Assembly: GCF_001039355.2 (NCBI RefSeq)
Contig: NW_019774069.1
Span: 133,373 to 193,372, forward strand
DNA: 60,000 bases
DNA from: Lingula anatina
Taxonomy: Eukaryota > Brachiopoda > Lingulata > Lingulida > Lingulidae
Direction of reading: 5' to 3'
Shown one piece after another: positions 1 to 12,100 of the stretch (position 1 is its first letter; the number at the start of each line of letters is the position of its first letter). The notes beneath the pieces are model-generated. The model had not been told where the DNA came from. It saw only the letters and a list, made by a program, of their open reading frames with translations, and did not search any database. Position numbers and translations under genes: made by a program.

Positions 1-1226
1 CTATAAGTAAAAATATTTTTATAATAAATTTTTTTCATCTCTGAACATAAATACCAGTAAAACAACATGCGTTACATATTATAATTTCACGATTTGAACA
101 AGGGCCCACTTTAAAATGTAATGACCCACTCTTTTTAATGTTGGGGGCCCTTTGTCCCACATTGAAACATTCCTAGAATGAACACTGGGGCTTTGTGTCA
201 TGGCTAATACTAGGTAACGTATGTTCCCCAGAAAAATTGTCAAAAAGTTAATTTTGTTCAAGTACTTGGTGCAATAGAAAACAATGTTTTCTGTTGCTGA
301 CCAAAAAATATATTGTGATTCCATGATAGTTTGACATTCCTGATATATTATTTGGATCACAAGGGAAAATAATTTATTTAATGCTTATTTTACTGTTGGT
401 AGGGTGTATTTTCCCATTTTTTAAATATTCAGTGACAAGCCAACTAAAGTCGCTCAAAAACAATGAACTGCTCTATACAGAAGTTTATTATAATTTTTTA
501 CAACATTATACTTGTAGGAGATAAATCAAAGACCAAAACCAGTGATGATTGAATTTTCAAAGTGGGTAAAACATTTCACAGTTGGACATTTTGCATTTGT
601 GACAGTAACGTATGTTCCTTTTTGGGGATATACGATGAAATATTTTTGGATGAAATATTTTTGATTATTCATGGTTCCAGGAGAGTTAAACTTTGATACA
701 AAACTTCTTCATGTGGGACCCTAAAATAATCAAACATAGTTTACAATCTGTGCACTAAATTATTTTTAAGAGCATGCCTGTGACATCAATTGCACCTCTA
801 TATTGGGTTTGGGTGATAGTGTGGAGGAATATACTATGGCATTCTTTTTTAGAGTGGATGCAGAACTTTCAAAACTATTTGCACCTTATTTATAATTTAG
901 CCCAACACAGTTAATAAAAACTGAAAAATGAAGAGCAACCGCTGAAGGATCATTAGACCAAAACTTGAGCAGAAATTAAATTACTCAGAAGAGTAGATGT
1001 TAAAAACACTTCAAACGTAAATTGATTAACGATTTGGAGTAGATAATTAATGCCTTCATCTCATATTATGATAAAATATCTTTTGATTTTAAGTTAACTA
1101 ATTTCTTAACGTTAAGCCAGGCATCTAAGTTGCCTGAGAGTCTGTCGTCTGAACTCAAATGTCAAGTCACCGTACAAGCTGAAATTTGTAGTCTCAATAT
1201 TAAGATACGCAATGAACCCCTCTCAC
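1..1226. other. Probable intron of the minus-strand gene, no recognisable exon
   Basis: This A+T-rich stretch follows the donor of the minus-strand exon. I see no ORF with protein-like composition, no RNA gene and no clear transposon end. A 13-bp string taacgtatgttcc occurs near 214 and again near 606, which is too weak to name. Confidence 0.4.
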
Positions 1227-1364
1227 CTGCTCTGGTGATTTTGTCTCTTGTAAAATGCGTTCATAAACTTTGAAAAACTGTTCAGGGTCTTCGTTTCGCA
1301 ATGCTGAACCTAAAAGAAACGAATATCTGCGTGATTCCTCAGCCTCTTCAGCATATGCATCCAT
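1227..1364 (-). CDS. First coding exon of an unidentified minus-strand gene (partial)
   Basis: A 46-codon exon reads leftward from an ATG at 1364 and ends at a consensus donor (gcag|gtgaga; GT at 1226-1225) in phase 0. The peptide is acidic and helical-looking, starting MDAYAEEAEESRRYSF and ending QETKSPEQ, with no signal peptide or membrane segment. I do not recognise the family. Reading farther upstream in this frame gives only a TTG codon, so 1364 is the likely start. A second ATG at 1380 in another frame opens a ten-codon upstream ORF that overlaps this start and may reduce its translation. The remaining exons must lie to the left; I could not identify any in 1-1226, so they may be outside the window. 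It is divergently arranged with CDIPT. Confidence 0.55.
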
Positions 1365-1742
1365 GTTCGCAAGCGGCCATTTTGTTGTCAAGATGGAGTA
1401 CTACTAGTGAAAAGAACATATGGGATACCTGTTAAGTGGAACGAGAAATATAAACATACCAAAATTTCAAACGAAACGTATTTACACTCACAAAACTTAG
1501 AAAATTAAGATGAATAAAAAAATAAAATGAAGCTATTTATTTACCCCAATCTTAAGAATAAAGATAAATGCAAATAGATCTACATTGAATTCTGTTTTCT
1601 CAACTAACACAATTTCAAATTGTAATTTCATACCAGTGTTCTTTACTATCGGTGCATAGGTGATACAGTTTGGATTCCTTTCTTTCCGTACACAATAATC
1701 CCTGATTTAACGAAAGTGTTGCTGATTCAGTGGCATTGCATG
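1365..1742. promoter_or_regulatory. Divergent (bidirectional) promoter region between the minus-strand gene and CDIPT
   Basis: Only 378 bp separate the two start codons, which point away from each other, so transcription start sites for both genes must lie here or in overlapping 5' leaders. On the minus strand, aaaatggccgc (about 1373-1383) resembles the YY1 element AAnATGGCnGC that is often found just downstream of metazoan start sites. No TATA box at a convincing distance was seen. The regulatory assignment is inferred from geometry. Confidence 0.45.
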
Positions 1743-4700
1743 ATGGCTGAAAATATATTCCTTTTTGTACCAAATTTAATCGGTAAGTGTGTCAATATTT
1801 ACTATAACAAGTCTATAAGATTGGTAGTATCGCTCGCTTACTACTGCATAGTACTACATGTACTTAGCATACAGTAATTAGTTTTACCTATTATAGCGAT
1901 TAATTGCTAAATTATTTAAATTCAATATCAACTGATACTACTATTGCCAGTATATGAACAGTTTCTAAAACGTCAGCACGAAATGCTAAGCGTAAGGTTT
2001 GGATCCACACATGATTTTTTTCTTATTTAGGCTAAAATTTTAGGTATATCAGAAAAATTTTCAAACTGATCAGAAAATTATAATACTTATATCATCTGAA
2101 AGGTAATGCAAAAACCGGATGAAATCATTTGGAATTTTTTAAATATTCCTAAAAGCAACAAAGATATTGAAGTTTTTTTAACTGCAAAAATCCACCAAAA
2201 GTGTCCACACTCTTCAGCTAAAAACCTGTAACTACTGACCAGCGGTGATCACTCAACTGTAGCTGTGCTCAAATTGCTTGTGACCAATTAGGGCAATTAT
2301 GGCTGTATGTTAATCTAATGACCCGGAAACAAACCCAAATTGGCGACCGCACAAGCACATGGCTGGGATGGATTCCGTGCAGATCATGTACTATGAATAT
2401 TGCGCATCAAATAAACTATACTTCGCATGGTTTAATTTTCATGATTTTTCTACATAATATTGCAAATTTCATAAACTTTATTCGCTATAAATTTCAAAGT
2501 GCGGAAACCAGTACTCCCCTGACATTTTTGAGCATTTTGTCGAGGCAAAACTTCAAACACCCTGAACTGAAACTTCTCAAAGACTGCAACACGGGAAAAT
2601 CACGTGACCGGATTTTACTCATTGATTTACAGCTTATTTAGTTAATGGCTTGTATTAGTTTTATTAGGCGGCACTAAAAGAGGGATTTAAAAAAGGGGTT
2701 CCATAGGCGAACTGTCAGCAGGCCGACTTCAGTTTTACACTTCACTGCCCCTGGATAGTTACGACTGTAGCGCCCCTAGCGGATTGTGATATACCTATCT
2801 TATTGAGCTAGACGACATTTATTACACAGATAGTCACAGATTTGAGTATGAATAATCCATTTAGATCTGAATCTTTATTCAAGTTTTAGTGACCACATGC
2901 CTGTCAGTTTTTTTCAGACCCCACTTTCAAAAATTAGTCAAAAGTTGCCTCAGTGGATTTTCGCTCCCTAAATAATGTTATAGGAATTTGAAATATCTTT
3001 CAAAGTGTATACAGTAGAGCTTGACCTTTTTTATCTTAGCTATATGGGGAACCAGAAGAGGGGAAACAAAAAAATTACAAAAAAATACTTGCCCAAATTA
3101 AGAAATAATAATAATAATAAATCTGACAAACCTTAGACCTTGTTCTTCTATGTGGCATATATTTTGTCTTGCCAAACTTTGCTAAATTTTTGTTTTAAAT
3201 CTGTTGAAAAGTTTGCTCTTTAAAATTTTCACTCAGAACCTCTCTTAGAATTCAAAACAGTTCCCAATAGGAAGTAACAACTATTCTCAATCAAGTGTCA
3301 AGATAGGCTCATTTGCATAAGTTGAGCAATGGCAAACAATTGAAAAAATGGTTTGAAATCTGATACTCCAGCCAGTTTTTATGGTTGTTCATGAAATCAA
3401 ACAACTAACAACACCTGTGGATATCTGTGCTCACTGCTTAGTTGCAGGAAAGACCAAAACTGTCTGCTTACGTCTTTCTCTGACATATGTCTTTCTCTGA
3501 CATTTGACTTTCACTACCCAAATGACCAGGAAAAAGAATTCGGGTGTAGAGAAATAACACCAGCCAATGGCTATGTGGGCAAGCTGAAATTTTACTTAAT
3601 TTCATGTAACAGACCTCATACCATTATCACAAAAGGATCCTGCATGCATAGATCTATACCCTAGTAAAATATCTGTTAAGATTGATTAAATTTATTATTG
3701 ATATGATTTGATAAAATGGTGAAGCTAGCTACCAGTTGAAAGCACTAAATATATTCTGCACTGCTCCACTACAGTGCATCTTGCTGTCTGCTACTGAGTC
3801 TCATTAATCTATGCCAAAAATGACATATGCATAGCTCTGTTATAAAGTCACCAGGCTGTTAAGGACAGTTGTGCCAGTAATGTACTAGTACTTAAATATT
3901 TAGTTTTGAAATTGGTAAAGCATTGTGACCAAAAGCATTGTAACATGTCAGGACTATTAAATGCAAGATGTATTGCTGTGGAAATACTGCTAAACAAATG
4001 CAGCTATGAATGTGCAGGGCACTAACTTCAATATAAACTGTCAGAAGCTAAAGCACTTTTAAAATTGTATGAGTTTTACACTAGATGAGTGAGATTAATC
4101 TGGACAATTTTGTACAGGTTTCCCATAAATCACTTTGCATTTACAAGGGAACCTCAGTATAATGCCACAGTATCATACTGTACAGGAGGCTTGTTCATTT
4201 TTATGCACAGACACAGATGTGTCTGTACATATAGCCATTGCCTGTGTCGTCATGGCCACTATTTTTACCTTTTGTCTTCAAAGTTACAGAACTGATGAAT
4301 ATTCATAAAATACAGGTCAAGTTCAAAAATCACACTGATCAGACCATTTTTCCAAAATCTATGCTGTTTTTCACTTTTTGCTGCACAAAAATATTTTGTG
4401 TACTGCCACTACAAATACTCTAAAAGGAAAAGTGTGTTACTTATCATTATGTAACTTACAAGAATCATTGACACACAGCTCAAATTGGTAAAGCAGCTTG
4501 ATTGGATTATTTTTCTTTCTTGATGTTTGTACATTTGACAGCTTTGGTGCCTTGTTTTAAAAATAAGTTTTATTTATAAGCTAGAAGACTAGTATAGTTT
4601 AAAAAAGCACTAACGATGATACTCCTCCTTCCCATTTATTAATTTTTGTTTTCAATTTTAGTTACTTATTTCCAGTCTTTTAAAAGTACTAGTAAGATGA

Positions 4701-6944
4701 CCAAAATATACTGGATCCTTTATTACCAGTCAGCCACTCTTAATGATTTCTTAAGTAACATTTTCTTCTGCTCAGATGTTTTATTTGACAAAAATCATTT
4801 TAATGGTTTGTATTCATTTACAGTTCCTATATGCTGTATTACCTACACAAACCTTCTTTTTTAGGTTATGCAAGAATACTCCTGGCATTTGCATCATTCT
4901 ATTTCATGCCTTTTGATCATGTGACTGCAATAACTTGTTATATGTTGAGTAGTGGACTTGATGCCATTGATGGGCATGCTGCAAGGTATCTTGGCCAAGG
5001 TACGTATGCTTCTGGAACTTATTTCTGTGTACTTATGATAACAACAATTTAAGTAAGATTATGCATACAGTAGGTCTGTTGAATAATTATAATAATTATA
5101 ATCTTAACATAATATGGTTTATCATGGACTGCCGTACTAACAGTCTTTTTTATTTGCATGGTAGAATTGATTTAAGTGACATGAAGATATTTTAAGAGAT
5201 ACTGTATAAGATCATAATGTGAATAGATCAAAATAAGTGTCAGAATGAAGAAACATTCAAGGAGCATGCTCTTTGTGTGAGTTGTCTGCTAAATATATCT
5301 TTTTTTCCAGGTACAAAATTTGGTGCTATGCTGGACATGCTAACAGACAGATGTGGCACAATGTGCCTGATTATAGTGCTATGTCAGTTTTATCCAAAGT
5401 ATACCATTGTCTTGATGTTCAACTTATGTGTTGATATTGTCAGTCACTGGATGCATACTTGGGTGTAAGTTTTGTTTGCATAAGAATGTCCTGTACATAT
5501 TCAGAATTACTTGTTTATAACTCTATAGAAAACCTGAAATAAAACCACATTGTTTTAGTGGTTACATACTCTGGAAAACAATTACTAATTTATTTGTCAC
5601 AGTTTTCTTGGCATTATGTACCTGTAATAGTGTTTTAGTCCTTTTTCTATCCTTGAACTGTGTTACCCAAAGACCTGCAAAATAAACATATAATGTTTTT
5701 ATTTAAATAAATGAGAAATTGAAAGACATTTACTAGTAAATTATTTTTGCAATTGCAGTTCTGCTATGAAAGGAAGCTCTAGCCATAAGGTGATAGATCT
5801 TGAGGGCAACCCAATCCTGAAACACTACTATACCAACAGGGTAAGGATAGGTCTCGAACACCATTGATCAAGTTGTGTTCAAGGCAGACTCCAGCTCCTT
5901 TGCTCCTAAGTAAAACAAAATGACAGATCCAACAATGAAGCTTTTCACAGTTTTAGACATTATCACTTAGACTGCATTCTCAGAGATTTAGATCGATCCA
6001 TCTGGATCGACCTTACTCCCTGGGGGTTCACACTAAATTGCTGTCAGCTGAGCGCGCACCATAGTTAATTACCCCCTTACAACTTTTAGTAGGCGGGACA
6101 GACATTTAAGCCTGATAAGCTGAGACCAATCTAGTGAGACTCCCCAAGGGGATAGATCGATCTAAATATCTATGGGAATGAGGTCTTAGCTTACACAGTC
6201 TTTAGCACCTTTGCATACTGCTCTGTTTTTTTTTTTCTTCTTCTTCTTCATTAGGAATATGTCTTGATCTCTGCCTTTGGAATATCTTCCTAACATTATA
6301 TCTGGTAGTTTTATTGGCAATTTCTTGGCATGCAAGTCTCCTATTTGGTGATCTAGACTGTTGCATTACAGTATGGCAATTGCCAACATATATTTATGTA
6401 TTTATTTATTTAAATATATGCTTATTGTTTTATTTATGAATTTCTATTTATTTGATGTGTTTAAAGGAATGAGTCATGTAAAGCATATTTCTCTAGTTGA
6501 AAAAGGTTTCACATAACACTTTTTTTCAGAACATTATTTTGCTTTTTCAGATCATCCTTTTTCTCATGTGTGCTGGTAATGAATTGTTCTTTGGTACACT
6601 CTATCTGATTCACTTCACTGCAGGGCCCAAATGTGAGTATTACTGATAAAATTATATAATTTATAAAGATAGCCTTACTTCAAGATTTCCTTTACATTGA
6701 TCTTAAATGTTCATTGAAAATGGATGCAAACAACATATTATATATGTGTATATTATTTATTTGTTTGTTTGTATTCTTAGTGCCCATCATCTCTTTGAGT
6801 CTGTGGACCTCGCTGTGTGTGCTCTGTGCTCCTGTTGCTGTTATGAAGACTGTTATCAGCTTGGTACAATTATATGCTGCTTCCCTCAATGTTGCTGCCA
6901 TAGATGTCACAGAAAGGGAAGAAGCTAAGAAAAAATCTACATGA
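1743..6944 (+). CDS. CDIPT: Phosphatidylinositol synthase (CDP-diacylglycerol-inositol 3-phosphatidyltransferase), six coding exons
   Basis: The enzyme joins CDP-diacylglycerol and myo-inositol to make phosphatidylinositol in the ER membrane. Coding exons are 1743-1782, 4865-4999, 5311-5464, 5759-5840, 6551-6632 and 6781-6944. All junctions are GT-AG and phases match, giving 657 nt and 218 aa, close to the vertebrate enzyme (about 213). The start MAENIFLFVPNLIG fits the family N-terminus, which continues YARI in exon 2. The CDP-alcohol phosphotransferase signature D(x2)DG(x2)AR(x8)G(x3)D(x3)D is intact at D46, D49-G50, A53-R54, G63, D67 and D71, and spans the exon 2/3 junction. Several hydrophobic segments follow, including the conserved CAGNELF stretch, and the C-terminus is lysine-rich (EEAKKKST), typical of an ER-retained protein. 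Recognised from family knowledge; very secure. Confidence 0.96.
1783..4864 (+). other. CDIPT: CDIPT intron 1 (3.1 kb)
   Basis: A non-coding intron between exon 1 (donor g|gtaagt) and exon 2 (acceptor ttttttag). It contains a copy of a 31-bp dispersed repeat at 1954-1984 that recurs at 11204-11233, a hairpin repeat at 4200-4240, a short tandem repeat of ctttctctgacat near 3474-3500, and an (ATA)n run near 3105. The ORFs in it are A+T-rich and have no family resemblance. Confidence 0.8.
4196..4260 (+). repeat. Dispersed hairpin repeat, copy 1
   Basis: The core is a near-perfect hairpin with arms tatgcacagacac / gtgtctgtacata around a 4-base loop (one mismatch in the arm), followed by tagccat. 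A sister copy at 48842-48885 has perfect 13-bp arms and the same downstream word. The family is not identified; the shared core is about 40 bp, so this is either a short element or the end of a longer one. Confidence 0.55.
5970..6185. mobile_element. Harbinger-type MITE in CDIPT intron 4
   Basis: A 216-bp non-coding element flanked by the trinucleotide TTA on both sides (5967-5969 and 6186-6188). Its ends are inverted copies of a roughly 30-bp sequence: GACTGCATTCTCAGAGATTT at the left and, reverse-complemented, GACCTCATTCCCATAGATAT at the right, both running into atcgatc-rich DNA. TTA/TAA target duplications are characteristic of PIF/Harbinger elements. A related shorter relic lies at 58589-58655. 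It has no transposase, so it is non-autonomous. Confidence 0.6.
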
Positions 6945-7094
6945 ATTCATGACAATCAAGGAGGTCAAGTTTAATTTGATTTCATGAGATCTTCAAGTAA
7001 TTTTGCATAGCATAACACCTCATACCTGATTTTAGAAGTCTTTTTTGTTACAAACATTACCGTATGTAACAAAAAATTACTTAATTTAGATATG

Positions 7095-7100
7095 AATAAA
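7095..7100 (+). terminator. CDIPT: Candidate CDIPT polyadenylation signal
   Basis: An AATAAA lies 151 bp after the CDIPT stop codon, at a plausible distance for a short 3' UTR. Further A+T-rich candidates exist downstream, and the true cleavage site cannot be fixed from sequence alone. Confidence 0.4.
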
Positions 7101-7709
7101 ATGGAACTTTCAGTATCACTTTTTGGACACCATCTGCCCCTGTATTTTTAAATCCAATAAGATGATCAACTTTATTTTAACCATTTCTGGTTTATTTATA
7201 CATGGATGACAACTAATAGTTGAAACAAATAATGTAACACCCCACAACAAGTAGTATTGCTTTTTGAAGGAAATGGTCCTATATAAACAATGGAAAGGAT
7301 CCAGTGTAACAATTTTTTTTTCAAATTTTCCATATTTCGTTATGTTAGATTGATTGCTGGAATGCTACAGGTATGAGACACTCCCTCAAAAAATTATGGT
7401 ACCTGACCCTCTTTTTTTTTTCTAAACAATAAGCCCAATCAGCAATGATATTCCAAGTTTTGAATATGTAAGAATGAAATTCCTATGACAAAAATGATAT
7501 TCCTTAGATATGACTTGGCCTCCTTAATTAAGCCTATGAATAAATCAGTTCAAGAAACCACCTCAACACTGACAGACAAAGTTCTCCTCCGTGGTATTTC
7601 TTTGAAGTTACAGATGATTGTATAAATCTATGTTGTGCTGGGTTTTGAATTTGTGGATATGAGTATTTAGATGTAAGAGTTGACACATTTTACTAGGGCA
7701 GATTTAATA

Positions 7710-8307
7710 ATTCCATTTGTTTTTTTTAAATTTAAATTATTGTTTTTCTTTTTATCAAGAGCTTATAAAATATGTGGGTATTACCTCCAATATTTCTGTG
7801 ACTGTCATTAGCCACAAGTATGAAAGAACACAAAGACTCAGTGGCCAAAAACAACTGGAAATCAGCCCTTGGAGAACATACCTGCAAACATCCAGGTCAC
7901 CACATTGATTTTGACAGCCTGAAGGTAATAGACAGGGAAAACTGGACATTCCAAAGAAAAATAGCAGAAGCTGTACACATCAGGACCAAACAACCAGACC
8001 TGAACAGACAGGGGGGATATGATCTACCAGCTATCTACCTCACGGTGCTCCAGAGGGATGTAGAGGAGTCCCGTGGGGAGGATGTAACAGTTACAACACA
8101 AGGCCAGTGATTAGGGGCAATTGACCTGGATTTTCATTCCAGGTGAAATGACCCTAGTCATTTACTCCCCGATGATGGTGACTGACAGTCACAGAAATAT
8201 TGGAGGTAATACCCACATATTTTATAAGCTCTAGATAAAAAGAAAAACAATAATTTAAATTGATACATGCAGAGCTAATGAAACTGTTCTCTCATTCCAT
8301 TTGTTTT
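7710..8307 (+). mobile_element. Fold-back insertion carrying a Penelope-like element fragment
   Basis: Two 79-bp arms, 7729-7807 and 8183-8261, are inverted copies with a single obvious mismatch. Outside them is a 14-bp direct repeat attccatttgtttt at 7710-7723 and 8294-8307, which looks like a target-site duplication. Between the arms lies a protein-coding remnant (7820-8110) and then a short stem (gactgacagtc) of the type found after the ORF in Penelope-like elements. The fold-back shape, internal ORF and flanking duplication together argue for one insertion event. Confidence 0.6.
7820..8110 (+). pseudogene. C-terminal fragment of a Penelope-like element protein (GIY-YIG-proximal region)
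   Basis: This 96-codon open frame resembles the C-terminal end of the GIY-YIG endonuclease region of Penelope-like retroelements. Visible features, in order, are MKEHKDSV, SALGEH, CKHPGHHIDF, KVIDRENW, R-K-I-AEAVHI, LNRQGGYDLP and IYLTVL. The pattern 'xALxEH...H.IDxxxxxVIDRE...R.I.EA.xI....P.LNR..GY.LP.IY' is the family signature I recognise. The reverse transcriptase and the catalytic GIY and YIG strands are missing; the left inverted arm replaces them. It is therefore a dead fragment, not a host gene. Confidence 0.62.
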
Positions 8308-8902
8308 GTTTAGAGATGTATAATGAGAATATTGCTGGACAGTATTTTCAAAAGGCAACACGTGAGCTATATTAAAGATGTGGTAAATAAGTACTATGTC
8401 GTTATTAGATGAGACAAGTAAGTGTGATAATTTGAATTCCAAAGTAAAAAAAAAATCTGTTAAAATTGATCTTAAACAGTACTCTGTATAGGTGCTAAAT
8501 GAAAAATATGTAATATAATTTTAGAGTAATTTTAAAGTAGTATCATTCAACATGCCAGTAATCTAAGTACATCATCATTCAATTCATAGCTTTTTTAAAA
8601 CTATTGTTAATATATTATTATTATTTTGAGGTTTCAACAATCTGGTGACAGTTTCTATCAAATATCATAACTTATTTTGTTCTGCATAAAACAAGTATTA
8701 CACATCTTACACTTTATTACACTGCAGTATAATCTCTGATTCCAAAATGTTGCTATTTAAACTCTACTTATCAACACTGATGAACACTGATTAGATATTC
8801 AGAAAATACACAGTTTGAATTAAAAGTTAAAATTATAAACTGCTTAAGTCACATTTTAGTTTAAGATTATGTAAAAGATGTATGAGTCTCTGCAGTGACT
8901 AA

Positions 8903-9160
8903 GGCTGCGTTCACATGAAAAATCTATTTTCAAAAAATCTAAAAATTATATTTGCGGTATCTTGTGATCACAGTCTGTGCCCTGAATATCCCACAGTGTA
9001 ATTATGGGCAGCGAGAGCCAGTTACTTCCAAAACTGTAATTAATTCTCGGCGCTGCCACTAATTACACCGTGGGGTATTCAGGGCACAGACTGTGATCAC
9101 AAGAAACCGCAAATAGATTTTTAGATTTTTAGAAAACAGATTTTCCATGTGAACGGAGCC
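8903..9160. mobile_element. Harbinger-type palindromic MITE with TAA target duplication
   Basis: A 258-bp element whose left end GGCTGCGTTCACATG is the inverted counterpart of its right end catgtgaacggagcc (one mismatch). It is bounded by TAA at 8900-8902 and 9161-9163. The interior is also self-complementary: tgtgatcacagtctgtgccc in the left half recurs inverted in the right half. It is non-coding. The TAA duplication and GGCTSCGTTCACAT end place it with PIF/Harbinger-type MITEs by general knowledge. Confidence 0.7.
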
Positions 9161-12100
9161 TAATATTTTTGAGCTAAGCAATTATAATATTATTCCAAAT
9201 ATATCCAAATCTGATACTTGTTATAATCAGTTAAAATTTGGTATATGATAGATTTGCCCATTTTTTCTAGACAATAATGTCTTTGTCTTAGTGACCTTGC
9301 TTAATTGTGCTGTTGGCAATATATTGTTGATCTCATACTCAACTGAGAATCTCAACGAAACACGTAGAGTAATGTGCAAAACTTGTTAATCTGCAAATTG
9401 TTAATAGTGAAAATTATGGAAAAAATTGAGATTATTTGCACTTATCTGTGTGTGTGTGTGTTTTTTTATTTTAATGTATAAATGTTAGCCATATTTTTTT
9501 TTACTTAATATCTTTTTGTTTTATTTTAACTTATGTAGAAAATGTTACTTATTTTGCCCTGTATAATATTAATTGATGAAGGTGAAATAAAGAGTGGATT
9601 CACCGTTTCCCTTTTGTTCTTCTATTTTTATTAAATCATGAAATTTTAGCGTTTTTTATTTCTATTAATTTCATGTATTAAAAAACTAATTCACGATTCC
9701 CTTTATTTAGGGTAGTGGACTCTCACTACTGCTACGAATTCTACTTGTTTTTACTATGTTGTGACTGTTTAAAAGGGTTTGCTTCATGCCGTCAGAATGG
9801 CCTGAACGGAACATATTCTTCAGAAAACATGCCCAACTAACGATATCTTTATCCAAATACACAAATTAAAAGCTCATTTTGTAAATTTTTGGCTTTAAAA
9901 AACGTCCTATTTGCTCGGCCTGGGAGTTAATGAGCTACGTGGTCACGTGGTCCAATGACCACAATCGAGCCACTGGAGNTTTAAGGTCCTGTTGCAGTCG
10001 CAAAAAGTACTTTATCTTCGCTTGACCGTTAAAACTTCGATCTCAGCAGTACAGTTAGCTCTGTCATGCAACTTATAAAAACACCATAATGGACAGACGT
10101 AGAAGTTCCCTTGACATACGTATGTGTGCAGTGTCTAGAAGTAATTGAAATTCGGATGATTGGCATACTGTTAGATTGGGTTTCTAGAGTAAGCTGATTG
10201 TAAAAGAGTCTTTTGTTTTGGGACTGGTCTTACCAAACTTGTTTGACCCATCTACACCTGTATGAACAGGCCTTCAACATTTTTAATTTGAAAACCTTGT
10301 GATAAATGACTATAGAAATAATAAGAGGCATTTTTTCTCGAGCTCATTATCAAATATAGAAATGCCAGAGCAGATTTTACTATGTTATTGACGACATCGT
10401 TCGTGTGTTTGATTACACGTGTAAACTAAAAAAAAATTAAGTGTAATTTTTTCATTGCCGTAGGACTCAATGTGTTAAGTGTCCTATGTGTTCTCAAATG
10501 CAGCGTGCAGTAAAAACGCCTAGTGTACATAACGACTCATCTAATGGATGTTTTAAAAGTTTTAACAGAATATCAAAGTACAACAAAATACAATGCGTAC
10601 ACAGTTTGTCCGTTTATCACCCTGGGTTAATGGGGGTTTATTGTATGAACGCTTAGAGCCCACAAATAAGGGGAAAATACAATGCGTACACAGTTTTCAC
10701 CTTTTTTTCTGTTTTTCCTACTGTATTTTGTTTACACTCCTACATTAAAGTAAATAACCTTGCTAACTAAAATTCATTATTGTAAATGAAGTCTCTTTTT
10801 TTATTAATGGTTCAACATGTAATATTGCATGTAAGGTTTTTTACGGTTGCTGAAGTATATTTGCACAGAAAACAAAATCTACATTCCTGACATTGAAAGC
10901 TGTTTAAACAAACGCTCAATTTCCACTGTATTAAAATGTAAGTACACCACAAACAAAACTCACGTGAAGAGACGGACTCGGTTGTAACAGGCATGTAAAT
11001 GGACTTGGTACCAGTGGCCATGATCCATCTAAAAAGCTGAACAGACCCGAGAGATCTCAGTTACGGGCAACATGGAACTGAAATTGTATAGTTTTAGATG
11101 TAAATTAATTAGTTAAATGTAAATCTACACTTTCTATCTAGTTCATTCCTTTCAGTCCCTAAAATATCAAGTCAGTTTTCTTTCACCCCCCCCCCCCCCT
11201 TAAATGAACAGTTTCTAAAACCTCAGCACGAATTACCGAAAAAGTTCAAAAGGGTTCATAAGTTGAATTCCATATGTCTTTGAAAATGTTGGTAAAGGTT
11301 ATATATGGTATTTAAGGGTCCAGTCTTCATTAAGGCGTGAAACGCACGCAGAAACAAATTGTTTGTCTACCAACAGCAGGCCTGACTCGCAATGAATCAC
11401 GAATAGTAAGTGCTTGGGTTATATCATTGTCGTCCCGTGTTTGCCTAAACTTGGACACCGTGGACCAACAAGTTAAGCATGATGTCGTCAGGGAGACGCT
11501 AACATACAGACGGCACGGGTTCCAAGAATTTATCAGAGTGATTCCAGTGAGTAGCCTATATCCATAGATTTCATTAGTAAAAAATTAACGAAAATAGTTT
11601 TGGATAAAACACGTGCGAGGTCATGTCGCCGTCATGTCAATTCTCGGTCGAGATCAGACCCTTCTGGTGAGGTCTTACAAAGACCATCACACTAAGTCAA
11701 GTGTATACCTGAGATCGAAAACTTTTATTTTAAAGACGACAAGGCCCGACTGCATAAAAACGGATTTCATCTTGAAATTACGCTTCTTTACTAACAACGC
11801 TTCGAATTGAAGCAACTTTCCAGATATTCTTGGCAGTGTTTATTACCTGAGTGAGGCCTTAAGTTTAGGTTAAATCGTAACAGATCTGCATGCTAGTTAA
11901 AATATTTGGATTGTTACAAATTTCACTGGCCTTGATATGGATAACATTATTTTGCAATTATACGCCACGAAAAGAAAAACCTGAACATTCAAACATTCCT
12001 CAACTCCTTTATGTTATTTGATTCCACACACAAGGCAGTGCATATCATTTTCATGAGAAGTATGGCTTCGACACTGGGTCAGTTTTATTTTATACCCTTA

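Noticed and set aside
1365-1391. Upstream extension of the minus-strand exon to 1391
   Set aside because: The extension would begin with a TTG codon; the first in-frame ATG is at 1364.
6692-6944. Alternative frames on both strands over the last CDIPT exon
   Set aside because: The exon 6781-6944 in the CDIPT frame gives the conserved C-terminus; other frames are shadows.
11337-11810. Two open frames of 65-76 codons
   Set aside because: No family resemblance, no supporting splice or promoter signals; lengths are expected by chance over this interval.
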